The translations under genes and the position numbers were made by a program. This document shows positions 34,801 through 46,972 of a stretch of 64,000 nt of DNA, in pieces. Each line of letters begins with the position of its first letter. The stretch's first letter is position 1. Where the stretch lies: the NCBI GenBank assembly GCA_022376465.1, contig JACDTU010000005.1, positions 174,001-238,000 of the forward strand. The letters run 5' to 3'. This DNA is from Cubamyces lactineus. Lineage: Eukaryota > Basidiomycota > Agaricomycetes > Polyporales > Polyporaceae. A model generated the notes under the pieces. The model saw only the letters and a program-made list of their open reading frames with translations. It was not told the origin of the DNA and searched no databases.

Positions 34801-37800
34801 TAATTCTCCACAACGGCAGCACCTCATCGAGTTCTTCCGTGCCCTCGCTATCTGCCACAGTGTACTGTCCGAACGCTCAGATCCGAACAAGCCCCATTAT
34901 CTGGAGTACAAGGCCGAGTCACCTGATGAGGCTGCCCTTGTAGCGGCCGCTCGAGACGTGGGATTCCCGTTCGTCCATCGTGCGAAGGATGCCGTCGACA
35001 TCGAGGTGATGGGCCAGCCGGAGCGCTATATCCCTCTTCAATTGCTCGAGTTCAACAGCACGCGGAAGCGGATGAGTGTCATCGTTCGTAACCCCCAAGG
35101 CCAGATTGTCCTGTACTGCAAGGGCGCGGACAGCGTCATCTATCAACGTCTCGCTGCTGACCATGATCCTGAGTTGAAGGCAGCTACTGCGCGCGACATG
35201 GAGGCTTTCGCGAACGGCGGCCTTCGCACGCTTTGCATCGCGTATCGGTATCTCACCGAGCAAGAGTATGTCGAATGGGTGCGAACCTACGAGGCAGCGA
35301 CGAGTGCTATCAACGATCGCGATGAGGAGATTGACAAGGCCAACGATCTAGTTGAACATTCGCTGCGGATCTTGGGAGCGACTGCGCTGGAAGACAAGCT
35401 GCAAGAGGGTGTACCAGAAGCCATCGAGACTCTTCATAAGGCCGGCATCAAACTATGGATCTTGACAGGTGCGTGAGCTCTCGTTAGCCGGCATGTCGCA
35501 ATGGTGCTAAGGCTGTTGGCCAGGCGACAAAGTCCAGACGGCTATCGAAATCGGTGAGCAAATCACGCGTGGATCCGCTTAGGTTTCTGACATGGTTGTT
35601 TTGCGCAGGTTTCAGCTGCAATTTGCTGAAGAACGACATGGAGATCATGATCCTATCGGCGGACTCGCATGAAGCGACCCGTCTACAAATCGAAGGTGGA
35701 CTCAACAAGATCGCGTCTGTACTAGGGCCGCCATCTGTCAACGGGAAGCAGCGCGGATTCGTACCCGGCGCCCAGGCTGCCTTCGCTGTCGTCATTGACG
35801 GTGACACCTTACGACATGCACTAAACCCAGACCTGAAGGATCTGTTCCTGACGCTGTCGACTCAATGCGAGACGGTCGTCTGTTGTCGAGTATCCCCTGC
35901 TCAGAAGGCCATGGTCGTCAAGCTGGTATGTGACGTAGGAAAGCTCATATCCGCGGTATTGACTGGGTATTTTAGGTCAAGGAGGGGCGAAACGCTATGA
36001 CCCTATCCATCGGCGACGGTGCCAACGATGTCGCAATGATTCAGGAAGCAAACATCGGATGTGGGCTGTTAGGTCACGAGGGCTCACAAGCTGCCATGTC
36101 GGCGGACTACGCATTTGGGCAGTTCCGATTCCTGACGAAGCTGTTACTCGTTCATGGCCGATGGTCGTATCAGCGTGTCGCAGACATGCACGCAAACTTC
36201 TTCTATAAGGTATGTGCTTTATTCACCAGTGCAATCAAAATCTTGTGCTAACAATGCCTGCTATAGAACGTCATTTGGACCTTCGCCATGTTCTGGTTCA
36301 TGATCTTCAACAGTTTCGACGCTACCTACCTGTACCAGTATACGTTCATCCTGTTGTACAACCTTGTCTTCACATCACTTCCTGTCATCGCACTCGGAGG
36401 TAATATTCTACACCCCGCACGATTATCCATTGCTTACGCCTGTGAATAGCCTTTGACCAGGACATCAACGCGCAAGCCGCCCTGGCCTTTCCTCAACTCT
36501 ACATCCGTGGCATCCGCGGACTCGAATACACGCGACTCAAGTTCTGGATGTACATGCTGGACGGTCTTTACCAGTCCGCTGTCGTCTTCTTTATCCCGTA
36601 CTTGGTCTGGACGCTTGACATCGCGGTGTCATGGAATGGAAAGACGATCGAGTCCCTCGCTGACTTCGGTACGACAGTGTCAGTGGCTGCCATCATCGCT
36701 GCCAATACGTATGTCGGCATCAATACCCATTAGTACGTCCTTGATCTTTGTCGTGCGGTGGACACAGTATCTGAAGCGGGTGGTTACAGCTGGACTGTGA
36801 TTACTTGGGTCATTGTCATAGGCTCCTCCGTGGTCATGTTGCTTTGGATCGCGATCTACTCTGCCTTCGAGAGCGTCGACTTCGTGGATGAGGTTGTCAT
36901 CCTCTTCGGTGAAATAACCTTCTGGGCATCGGTGTTGATATCCGTGATCATCGCTCTCGGTGCGTACAGCCATACGGTTACCCGACAACAACAGCTGCTG
37001 ATGCCACTTGCAGCTCCTCGGTTTGTAGTGAAGTTCTTTACGACCTCCTACATGCCGCTAGACAAGGACATCGTACGGGAGATGTGGGTGTTGGGAGATC
37101 TGAAGGATCGTCTCGGGATTCCCCATCGGCGCGAGCGCAAGAAGGGTAAGCTCGAACAAACGCCTATGTTCCATCAACCTCATTGTCGGTCAGAGTCGGA
37201 GATTAGCCACCATGAGGAAGATTACTCAACCCCGCCTCTATCCCGCACCCCGAACACCGACGGCTCTCCTCGTCCTACCGCACCTCTAATGGCTGGGGAG
37301 TCACCCCGCCCCGAGAAGCTAGAAGAGGGCCTGTACGGTAGAGGATCGCCGTCTCCCTCTGCACGAGCTCAACTGTCTGGTAGTCCCTCACTCCAGAGGC
37401 TTTCCTACTACTCGGTTTCGGGCATTCCTGCGCCTTCGCCTCTTCCTGAGTCGAACCGATACCACTCGTATACCCGTGACTCCGCCAGGACGACTTCATA
37501 CCAGACCGAACCACCCATGTCCGCCGTATCGAACGCCTCCATCGCCTATTCAACCCCGTCCCCCGCGCAGTCTCCTCCGCCATCCGCCACGCTACAGGTT
37601 CCCGGAGTCAGGTCACCGCGCGCTGTGTCCCCTGCAACACAAGCAGAACAGTTCGAGATGCGGGTGCGAACGCCTACCGAATGGCCAGCCCATGCTCAGC
37701 AACAGGTACCTGTCCACACGCCCATGGCAACCGAGGACTCGTACGCGACGGCCTACGACGGGATCGACGACAGCGAGCTCACACCAGGGCCGCACCACCA

Positions 37801-37858
37801 GCAAGAGGAGTCCTGGCGAAGTAGTACGTACTCGTACTCAGGGCCCCATGCGATTTAG
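31844..37858 (+). CDS. P4-ATPase phospholipid flippase, Dnf1/Dnf2 type
   Basis: Large multi-exon gene of over 1,400 residues. The cytosolic N-tail starts [20 protein letters not shown]. Core motifs in order: [20 protein letters not shown] with TM1-2, [13 protein letters not shown] (DGET actuator motif), [17 protein letters not shown] (TM4), [16 protein letters not shown] with the phosphorylated Asp near 34.53 kb, [19 protein letters not shown] and [14 protein letters not shown] in the nucleotide domain, [20 protein letters not shown], and [22 protein letters not shown]5-10 follow, then a Ser/Pro-rich C-tail ending [22 protein letters not shown] matches the Dnf1/2 subclass, which moves phosphatidylcholine/ethanolamine inward at the plasma membrane with a Cdc50-family subunit. 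All introns are short except one of 684 nt at 32312-32995. The start at 31844 is preferred over the in-frame ATG at 31610. Confidence 0.92.
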
Positions 37859-38303
37859 CAGGACACGCGCCCGGAGTTTGCTCTTGCGTCTGACTATGTG
37901 TGACATTACGTGTGTTTGCTATGACTAGCGTGGATTATGTGTACGGTTTCCCCCGTTCTGTCTGGGGTTGGGCTACGGTGGTCGGACTCTTCCTTTCGCT
38001 TTATTTATTGTTGCATGTATCGCACGTTGCTTTCGATCGTTTATCTCCACTGTCCCCGAGACGCCGTCGTCTTCGGTTCGAACGTCGTGCGTACCCCTCG
38101 TTTCACTCGTTAACTTCAGCTTTCACGCGGATGGTACTTTCTTAGGATCTTAGAAGTAGAACATCGATAACTTGAATTATTGTTCATAATATAGCGTTCA
38201 CATACACTCTGCGGCTTGGGAACAGTGTTTATGGGCGCAAGTACTGCGTCATCGTTCCGTCAGACGTAACAAGGGTGACAACAGCTCCAAAAGCAAAAAC
38301 AAG
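37859..38303. other. 3' flank of the flippase gene
   Basis: Untranslated and intergenic sequence between the flippase stop and the tRNA. No gene seen. Confidence 0.4.
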
Positions 38304-38389
38304 CTGCCCCGGTGAGGCTCGAACTCACGACCTTCCGATAGGCACACATGGTAACAGTCGGACGCTGTAACCAACTCAGCCACGGGGCA
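38304..38389 (-). tRNA. tRNA-Asn (GTT) with a 12-nt intron
   Basis: Cloverleaf on the minus strand: acceptor TGCCCCG/CGGGGCA with discriminator G; D stem GCTG/CAGC; anticodon stem TCCGA/TCGGA; loop CTGTTA + intron CCATGTGTGCCT + A, so anticodon GTT; variable AGGTC; T stem GTGAG/CTCAC with loop TTCGAGC. 74 nt mature plus a 12-nt intron at the canonical 37/38 position. A TTTTT run just downstream (38294-38298) suits Pol III termination. Confidence 0.9.
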
Positions 38390-40329
38390 TATATTATCCT
38401 AAACAGTAAGCTCGTTATTGGCAACGTAAATGCTGTACGGAGTACCACCAAGAACAGTGTCATACTGGACTCCCAGTCGGCGATCACAGAGGCGCTAGAG
38501 TTGAGCTGAATGGTTCAGCATTTGCCTGCAGAACTGTGTGATAGCTCGCTGCGCGCGTTACAACGATGCGCAGGACTGTTACTGTACGCTTGCGTGGCAC
38601 GTAGGTTTGGCCATCTACTCGAATTTCCCTGGCCTCTAAAGCCGCCAAAGGTCCTAGCTATCTGCTTTGGACGCCGCTTCTTGAGACCGTCTGCGGAATC
38701 ACTCGGAAACCCTTGAGAACAGCAAGAAATGCAGTGTCTGAAGATTTGGGGGTCACTTCATGTGGTCTTAACATACATAGCAGAGCTCTTAAGTGCTAAA
38801 CGAGTTCCGGAGATGGCTCTACTGGAACGGTCGATGCAGGATGCTAACTGTTACGGGTGCCATGCAGCTCTGTGAACAGTTTAGTTGATTTGACTCTTGA
38901 GCACTGTTAAATCCTTCAATGCTATGAAAGTATAGAGATGACTCAGGAGGTGAGTGCATTGTGCGCATTCACACCGAACATCAACCCAAGCCAATGCGTG
39001 AGCATTTCTATCGGCGCTCCTCCCGAACGTGCTCGATATCTCCGGCTCAGTGGTGCTATTTGCAGAGATGGGCCATGTTTTATCATATGTACCGTGTTCT
39101 AGGTTTGATGCAGTAGTATATAGATATTTCTGCCAGCATTCTCTCGGAAAAGTGATTCGGCTACGAGCAGTACGAAGGTTACAGCACAACTACGGTACGG
39201 GTACAAGGGGCTACGTAGCTTGGCAGATGGATACATGGTCTACTGAAAGGGAGGCTGCCTACCGTGCTAGGACTTCTACGTTGCCTACACGGAGCGAGAT
39301 AGATGATTACTTTGATCCCCTTGATGTCCAGAATCCGATGTGAGTTTTGCGTTGGTGACGCTATGTCGATGGTCTCAGGGACAGCAGATTCTGGTGTCTT
39401 GCAAGGATAAAACGTCCAAAGCAGTCTAAGAGATTGGAGCGCAATACCAAGTTCCCATCCTCTGAGGCTCCGACGCGAAGAATAGTACGCAAGCGTCGCG
39501 CGCTGTTTGATTTCACGTGACCGTGTATAGAGATTCCCACGGGACGCGGCGAGGCTGCGCAGGTGGCGGCACAGCTGACCATGTCCATTCATCCCTCGTC
39601 GTCATCCCATCTCCTCCTTCTGGTCGCAAGACCCCCACGCTCTTCCGTGCCATTCTTCTTTCGGCCGGTAACAGGCCGGCCTCTCCCCGGGCACAGAGAA
39701 ACACAATATCCGCGATAGGTTCGAGACAGGGCAGGCGATTCCGCTAGGTCGCCGACACGATCTGCGCTAGGTCTGATCAATGTTCACGCTCGCAGCGTCC
39801 ACAACGCGCCCACAAAGCGCGGTAAGGCGGGGCCCCGTGGGGTACGCGCAGTACGTGGATTCGGAAATGGGCAGCGACACGCGACCGAAGAAGGTGTGCC
39901 GGACGCGTTTCCGCACCGTCACCTGACGGGGAGGAGCAATAAGGAGGGCCCCTGAAGGCCTTCTTGGGCTTCCGCGCGCCGCCTCTTCCCTCGCCTCGTC
40001 TTGGACAGGCTCCAGGGCCCGTGCCGACTCCCGCTCGCTGCCTATATTCTCTCACCCATCGGTGCAGATCGGCCTCGCGCTTTCCGGTCGTGCCCCTAAA
40101 TACCCCCCAGATATTCCGCCTGCTCGCACACCGCACCTCCAACACGTACGCCTCGCCTCTCCCTCGACCACCACCACCACCGTCTCCGCCATCGCCCGTT
40201 AGACGAGACGTGCCGTGCGTGTGTAGACTCGACCGTCGGACCTCCGCCTAGACGATACAGAAGATACCGTGTCCGATCGCACCCAGCTAGACAGGATACC
40301 CCGTTACCCTGCCTGACTCCCACACCAGC
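38390..40329. other. Intergenic, no gene recognised
   Basis: A plus-strand frame at 39029-39343 ends with a polar, protein-like stretch but has no recognisable domain or clear exon partner. 39.8-40.3 kb is the GC- and C-rich promoter of the dicarboxylate carrier. Confidence 0.35.
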
Positions 40330-41902
40330 ATGTCTAAGACGATAGAACAGTCCGCCGCGGCGCTGCCCGTGAACGTTGTGGAGACCGCCGTGGCTGCCCC
40401 TGCGCCCAAGAAGAAGAAACCGTATCCGTTTTGGCTCGGTGGTATGTCCTATCGTGCTCGCGTGTGCCATGCATGCGCCTGTGTCTGTTCATGGCGCCGC
40501 TCACGCCATACGCCGTGCCTAAACAGGCCTTGCTGCGACGATCGCCGCGTCCATAACCCAGTGAGTACGCATACACGCCGTGATCGATCAAACGAGGCTC
40601 CGTACGGGAGAGAAATAGCTCACGCTCGTGTGTGCGATACACAGCCCGCTCGACTTGACCAAGGTCCGTCTGCAGGCGACCGGCGACACGCGCATGATCC
40701 AGTCTATACGCAAGACCGTACGCACGGCGGGCGTCCTGGGTCTCTTTGACGGCATCTCCGGCACCTGGCTGAGGCAAATGACGTACTCCGTCTGCCGCTT
40801 CTGGGCATACGACGAGAGCAAGAAGCTCATTGGCGCCAGTAAGCCGCATCCTTGTCCGCGCTGAGGCGCTGCCGTCTGGACGGGGGTGTGCTGACGAGTG
40901 CATCGTATGCGTAGACGAGAAGAGCCCGGCTTGGAAGCTCGCCCTCGCGGGCAGTATGGGTGAGTAGAAGCCGCGCGGGGAGCGGCAGACTGCCTGAGAG
41001 AAATGGACGCTTATGAACGGTTCCAGCTGGTGGTATCGCGGGCTTCGTCGGGAACCCTGGAGGTAAGCAGCTCCCACCTGCCGTTGCTCTATCTACGCAC
41101 GGAGGCGAGCGCGCGCTTTTACTAACTCTATTGCATGGACGCTCTAGAAATCGTCATGGTGCGCATGCAGGGCGATTTCGCCAAGCCGCCCGAGAAGCGG
41201 CTCAATTATAAGCACAGTATCGACGCGCTTGTCAGGGTGCGTTCCAGGCATTGGCTTCGAGCGCAACCATCTGCCGCTGACGCACGCTTCTGTGGTTGCG
41301 GGCATGTAGATGGTGCGGGAGGAAGGATGGTCTTCCCTGGGGCGCGGTGTCGGCCCTAACGTGTTCCGTGCGGTCCTGATGAACGCGAGCCAGCTCGCCT
41401 CGTATGTGGCTATCTGTTCTGTGAGGAATGACGTTTTGCTCATCGTTCTGGGGATGTGCAGATACGATTTCTTCAAGGCGGAGCTGCTGAGGAGGAATAT
41501 CTTCGACGACAACATCTACTGCCACACTACTGCCAGTTTCGCTGCGGTAAGCGATACAAAGGGATAATGCCGAGACATTCATTCACGCGCGTTCGCAGGG
41601 TACTGTCGCCACTACCGTCTGCTCTCCTGCCGATGTTCTGAAGGTCCGTATCATGATATGTTTCTACCCCTTACGCGTTCGCTCATTCGTGGCTTCAACA
41701 GAGCCGCATCATGAGCGCAGCGGGCTCAGAGGGCAAGTCAGCGCTGCAAATGATCAGGACGTCGATGAAGAACGAGGGTCCGATGTTCATGTTCAAGGGC
41801 TGGGTGCCGGCGTGGATGCGTCTGCAGCCAACGACGATCCTCATTTTCATCACGTTCGAGCAGCTCAAGCGGTTCGTCGACTGGACGCGCGGGGACCTCT
41901 GA
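40330..41902 (+). CDS. DIC1: Mitochondrial dicarboxylate carrier
   Basis: About nine short exons encode a protein of about 300 residues with the three-fold solute-carrier repeat. Signature motifs: PLDLTKVRLQA near 40.65 kb (repeat 1), NPGEIVMVRMQGDFAKPPEK across a junction near 41.05-41.15 kb (repeat 2), SPADVLKSRIMSA near 41.6-41.7 kb (repeat 3). The Pro/Ala-rich N-terminus with KKKKPYPFWLGG precedes TM1. The end FKGWVPAWMRLQPTTILIFI then FEQLKRF is typical of fungal Dic1, which exchanges malate or succinate for phosphate across the inner mitochondrial membrane. The N-SxK-E/MVRMQ type in repeat 2 also fits. Each junction restores the repeat, so the gene looks intact. Confidence 0.88.
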
Positions 41903-43205
41903 GGCCTTCTCACCCTAGCCTCATTCCTGGACCGCGCGCCCGTCACGTCGCGCCTTCGATTGACCATCCACACATTCTTTGCGCACGACCATCTCTCCGA
42001 CGCGCTCCCACGTCCGTCACCCGATATTCAAGCTGCCGCCTTCTACGACTTCATTTCGCCGAGCTCATGATGCATGATCCTCGGCCCCTGTATCGCATGT
42101 TGTTTGATGCCTTGTACGTTGCAGTGCTGTACAGTTACGCTTTCCCATGTACGATCCCTGTGTCACCATTGCGCCGCGGCAGCAGCACGCGCCCGCGGTG
42201 TGTATACCAATGTATTGACTGTACGATTCGTGTACGACTGCTATCCCCTATCGCGTGAGAAGGACGTGTGCACTGTGTAGTAAGTACCGTGTCGCTCATG
42301 TGTGCATCCAGCCGGATGGCTATTGTCTCTTTCCCCGGTGATTCCTCACGCTGATCGCTGGGAAAGCGTCCGAGGAGTTTAGGTTGCCGTACTGCGAGCG
42401 TAGCAGCCATGGCCCATGGGTAGTGCGCGTTCGCGTGCCTGCTCTCCCGGTTTCGCCCTGGGCGTTGAGCCGCCTGGGAGGATGCGACCGCGCACGGCGG
42501 TCCGGCGGCACTTGTGACCAGCCCGCGCAGGGAGGCGTTTTGGGTCCGTGACGCGGTTGCACCCGAGTGCGGGGCTTCTTGTGGTGGTGGATTAGTGAGC
42601 ACGCGGGGGACGCTGACCGCTTGGCCAAGGCGCCGCGCCCGGGAGCTACAGCAAGACTGGGAGCGAAGGTCCGCGGGGTTCGTAGCGGGTAGGATAGAGC
42701 TGGAGGAGGCAGGGGAGGACGCACGCAGTGAGTGGTTCGCGCGGCGGGTCTGGACTGGGGGCTGAAACGGGCGCGTCGGGATTGGAGCGCGATCGCGCAT
42801 CCCGCCCCCGACGTTCGCGGAGATATTGATCTCTGCTGGGCCTATCTGAGTCCATCGGAGTGATTTTACTGTGGTGCGCAGTGAGGGGCGGAGTGTGGCG
42901 GAGAGACAACTGGGGACGAAATGGAGGGGGAATTAGTCATTGGCGGGGTCCCGTGGAGGATAATGAAGGGGAATAATGGGAAGCTGCGCCCCGCAAAGAG
43001 AGCTTGATCCATCGAATGCAAGGGTGACTCCTCGGACTTTCGCCCTTTGCTCCTGCGCCCATCCTCCTCCTCGTCCCTATCCCTTCCCTAGTGCATCCCG
43101 GTCCCGCCTCGCCCTCTTCGGCCGTTCGGACCTCCGCTATCTCTCGTTCTTGCGCAGCGGAACGCCAACAAATATACTCTCAGTTCATGCTCTGCCACTC
43201 CGACC
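41903..43205. other. Intergenic, no gene recognised
   Basis: 3' flank of the carrier and the pyrimidine-rich promoter of the Zn2Cys6 regulator. A long minus-strand frame (42135-42800) has no domain and overlaps another open frame, so it is not called. Confidence 0.35.
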
Positions 43206-46200
43206 ATGTCTTCCGATGACCAGCAGCAACAGCAGCAGCAGGGATCCTCTTCCCAGCCACATCCCCAGTCCCCAGGCCCTAGCCACCAGCAGCCACAGCA
43301 GCCCTCCTCTGCTCTTTCCGAGCAGAAGCCGTCCGCTTCGGCGTCGATCCTCAAGGAACGCCGTTTCAAGCTAAGCAGGTGCGTTCGCTCTCTCGCTCGG
43401 TTCTCGTGCGGATCCTCAAGTGACTATGTACTGATGACTATATATGCACGCGATACACAGGGCTTGCGACCGGTGTCGGTGGGTGTCTTGTTGCACGAAC
43501 CTCGACCGATGTGCGGTTGTTGACCGGTATATTCGGTGCATGTAGACGGCGCAGGATCAAATGCGATGAAGGACATCCTTGTCAGTCATGCCTCACGTCC
43601 AACTCGGCCTGCACGTTCGAGGAACCAGGCAAGCGGACACATCCGCACAAATCAAAGTACGCCCCGCACATCCTTTCTCCCCACAAGTTGTATCTCCCTC
43701 AACTCCACTGTGCAGGCGCGCGGCGACGCTCGAGGATCGCATGCAGCAGCTCGAGACCCTCATCCAAGCCATCCCGCCACAAGTCTTCGCAGGGGCGGGT
43801 GCACTAGGTGCCGGTCTCCCCCAGTCCCCTGTGGACCCGAGTACGAGCCCGCATGCGTCCTTCGCGTCTTCTACCCATATCTTTCCCACAGCGGTGCCGC
43901 CGCCGTCGCTCACCGCATACCCGCTCATGAACCCATCCACGTTCTTTGGGCCGATGCGGTCGAGCTCCCGCAACGCCAGCCCAAGCACCGGCATGCCTTT
44001 TGGCCCGTCCGCGAGCAATGTCGCGGACCAGCTCGCAGAGGAGACGTCGCGCATGTCGCTTGCGTCGTCCTACCTCTACTTTGACGACGAGGGGTACACG
44101 CGCTGGCAGGGCGAGACATCTGGTCTGCCCATTCTGGACCTGCTCGTCGAACGCCACGCTGTCGTTACGAAACCGGATCCTGATCGCGGGCCTGCGCAGC
44201 AGCAGCAGCAGCCCCAACAGCAACAGTGGAAGGGCCAGAATGGACAACCGCCCAACGATTGGTTCCCGGATCGCCAGCCGCGGCGGACAGAGACGAATCC
44301 TGAGCACATCTGGAAGCTCATCACGACTTTCATTGTCCCCGAGCTCATGGACAGGTAGGAGTGCACAGTCGTCCTCTCGTCAGGCTTTACACCTTACTCA
44401 TCCACTCCACTACGCGATAGTCTTGTACAGTGCTATCTGTCGACGTCATACTACCTCATGCCCTTCCTGCATGTTCCAAGTTTTCTAGCGGTTGGTCTTA
44501 GCCAAGTCTTCTTGATGCCAGTCCACGTGATCTGATCCTCGTTACGCCACCTCCAGGATTATGGCAATCCCCGGAAATGGGGGGAGCCAGGCTTTGCAGC
44601 GTTCATCGTCGCGATATGCTGTCTTTCATCCAGACACATAGATGATCCTCGCGTTCGCGCCGACCCAAATGACAGCAACAGCGCAGGGACGCAGTGGTTT
44701 GACCTTTATTTGCGACTACGAACCCTACCGGGTGCGGACAAGCCGACACTGTACACGATCCAATCGGTACTCATCGCCGGGGTGTATGCGGTCGGACTGG
44801 GCAGGCTCTCGAAAGCCTTTGCCCTTCTGGCCGAATCCGTGACTCTGTCGATCGATGCTGGGCTGCACCGCTCGGCGGACGATTATGACCTCTTCGACCC
44901 GATTGAGGACGAGGTCCGGAAGCGGACGTTCTGGTGCGTGTACCTCTGGGACAAGCAGGCCAGCGCGCACTTTGGCCGGCCGCCGATGCTCCGCCTGCGG
45001 GACTGCGACGTGGGCGAGCCTGCGATCGTCGACGACGAGTTCATCACGCGCGACGGCGTCGGGCTGCAGCCGCAGGAGACGGAGAGCCGGATGAACGCGT
45101 TCGTGAACTGCGTCCGGTTGTTCATCGTGCTCGAGTCCGTCATTGACGTCCCGCCGTGCCGCCCGTTCGGGGACGGGGCGCCCTTTCTCTCCCGCGCGAC
45201 GTCTGTGCTGACCGGGTACAGGCGGAGCAAGGAGCTGCGGGACGAGGAGGCGCTCCTGGACGAGATCTGCCGCGCGGTGCCGCCGCACTGGGCGCACTCG
45301 GTCGAGACGATGACGAGCAGCGACGTGATCAGGGTCACGCAGGCAGAGCGGCTGCACTGCGTCGAGCAGTACGTGCGCATGCTCATCCATCGGCACCGCT
45401 TCTCGGAGATGGTCGCGGAGCGCATGCATAACCACGTACCGGACTCGGAGCAGAGCGAGGCGGAGATCGAGGCGATGCGCGCGGCGCATTCGTGTGCGCT
45501 GCAGATCATCTCGTCGCATCTGCATATTGCCGCGAAGGGTTTGATGACATACTGTAAGTACTTCATGTCTTTCTTTCGTCTTCCGGTGAGAGCGCTTTGA
45601 CTGACGAGAATCTGCAGATGGAGTGCACGTCATCCACCAGCTCACTGCAGCGGGGCGCACACTGGTCGTCATGCTGCTCAACTGCCACTCGGACTCATTA
45701 CGACCGCTCATCCCGCCAGCTCTTGACGCGCTTCGATCCTGCGTTGGGCTCCTGCGCCGCTTCAGCGGGCGCTACATTTGCGGGCAGCGGTCCGGCGACC
45801 TCATGGAGGAGTTCTGCAGAAGTACGTCCATCCTCTGTCTATAATCCACTTGTTCGTCCAGCTGACTCTTCAACAGTCACACAGATACCCCTGGAGACTT
45901 CACGCCCGCAAGACGGCTCAGGCTCGGGCTCGAGCAATCGCCCGCCGTGGGTCCGGCCTGTGCGCAAAAAGGCGTCGTCGAGCGCGCGTTCGCCCGCCGG
46001 CTCGGGCGACTCGCCCTCCCACCACGGCAGCCCGGAGGACTACCAGCCCACGGACGCGTTCCTCGACCACCTCGGCAGCCCCCGCGCGCCCTCCCAGCCG
46101 TTCTCCGTCTCCTCTTCATCTCAAGTGCAGGCGCAACAGCAGCAGGCCGCACAGGGTCTTGGGCTCCCATTCGGCCTACCGTGCTCCGCCGCCGGTATGC

Positions 46201-46478
46201 CGGCGTACATGGACGGCGGCGGCGGAGGCGGGCCATCCGCCATGAGCGGGATCCTCCCCGCGGACCCGGGCGTATCAGGTCTTCCAGGTCCGAATGGCGC
46301 CGGGGGCGGCGTGCCCATGTCCGCGGCGGACATCATGGCGTTCCTCAATGCGGACCCGGGGATCGACATGAGCTCGATCCTCGCGTCGCCCGACTTGGGC
46401 GCGCTGGACCACGGGGGCGCGAATGGGTTCTACCACTTGGGCACGTCCCCTGCGGGGAATGGCGCGTTGTCGCCATAG
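43206..46478 (+). CDS. Zn2Cys6 transcription factor with fungal-trans middle homology region
   Basis: N-terminus rich in Gln/Ser/Pro (QQQQQQQ near 43220). The Zn2Cys6 cluster is assembled across two introns: [20 protein letters not shown] then [15 protein letters not shown], near 43.37-43.63 kb. A short coiled coil follows ([17 protein letters not shown]), then a low-complexity linker with another poly-Gln tract. The middle homology domain reads [97 protein letters not shown] and [15 protein letters not shown]. The C-tail is Gly/Ser/Pro-rich with [20 protein letters not shown]. This is the layout of nuclear activators of the Xyr1/XlnR-like broad class. The DNA target and regulated pathway cannot be inferred. 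Confidence 0.88.
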
Positions 46479-46972
46479 GACTTGGTGGTGTGCGCGGTAT
46501 GCGTGTGGTTTCTGGGGTAGTGGTAGAGGTTGGATTGAGAGGACCTGGAAAAGGAGGAGTGGCTCGTTGTATGTGTGCGAGTCGGTGTGGTGCAGCAGCG
46601 CTACCATGAGTAGTTTCCTCCCTTTTTTTTGTTTTTGTGTTTATTCCCTGCCGTCGCTGAGGTGTTGTATCCCCCTGTGCAACTTGCTGTGTATCGTACG
46701 TACGTAGTATCTATGCGATCGTGATTCCCCATCCTCGGCCTGCCGCGAGCGTCTAGTCCCACAATGCTCAACACTCTTGTGGTGTTGTTGCGCTTACACG
46801 GCAGACTTGACGTCATGCAGTAGCGTACATATCGTTAGGGATGTATTTCCACATTGATTCACTGATACATGCGGTACAAATCAAAGACAAGCCAGACATG
46901 AATAGCGTGCACAAGAAGACTTTCAACAAGTACCAAAGAACACGACAATGACCACAAGCCACAGGCTAGAGG
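46479..46972. other. Convergent 3' region
   Basis: Tail-to-tail untranslated regions of the transcription factor (plus) and the aspartic protease (minus). It contains a short T-rich run near 46622. No gene seen. Confidence 0.45.

Noticed and set aside
40334..41077. 247-codon minus-strand ORF
   Set aside because: Antisense of the dicarboxylate carrier exons and introns, which carry all three carrier signatures.
42135..42800. 221-codon minus-strand ORF
   Set aside because: No motif, overlaps other open frames, basic and low-complexity; treated as intergenic.
44725..45711. 328-codon minus-strand ORF
   Set aside because: Shadow of the GC-rich middle homology exon of the Zn2Cys6 regulator.
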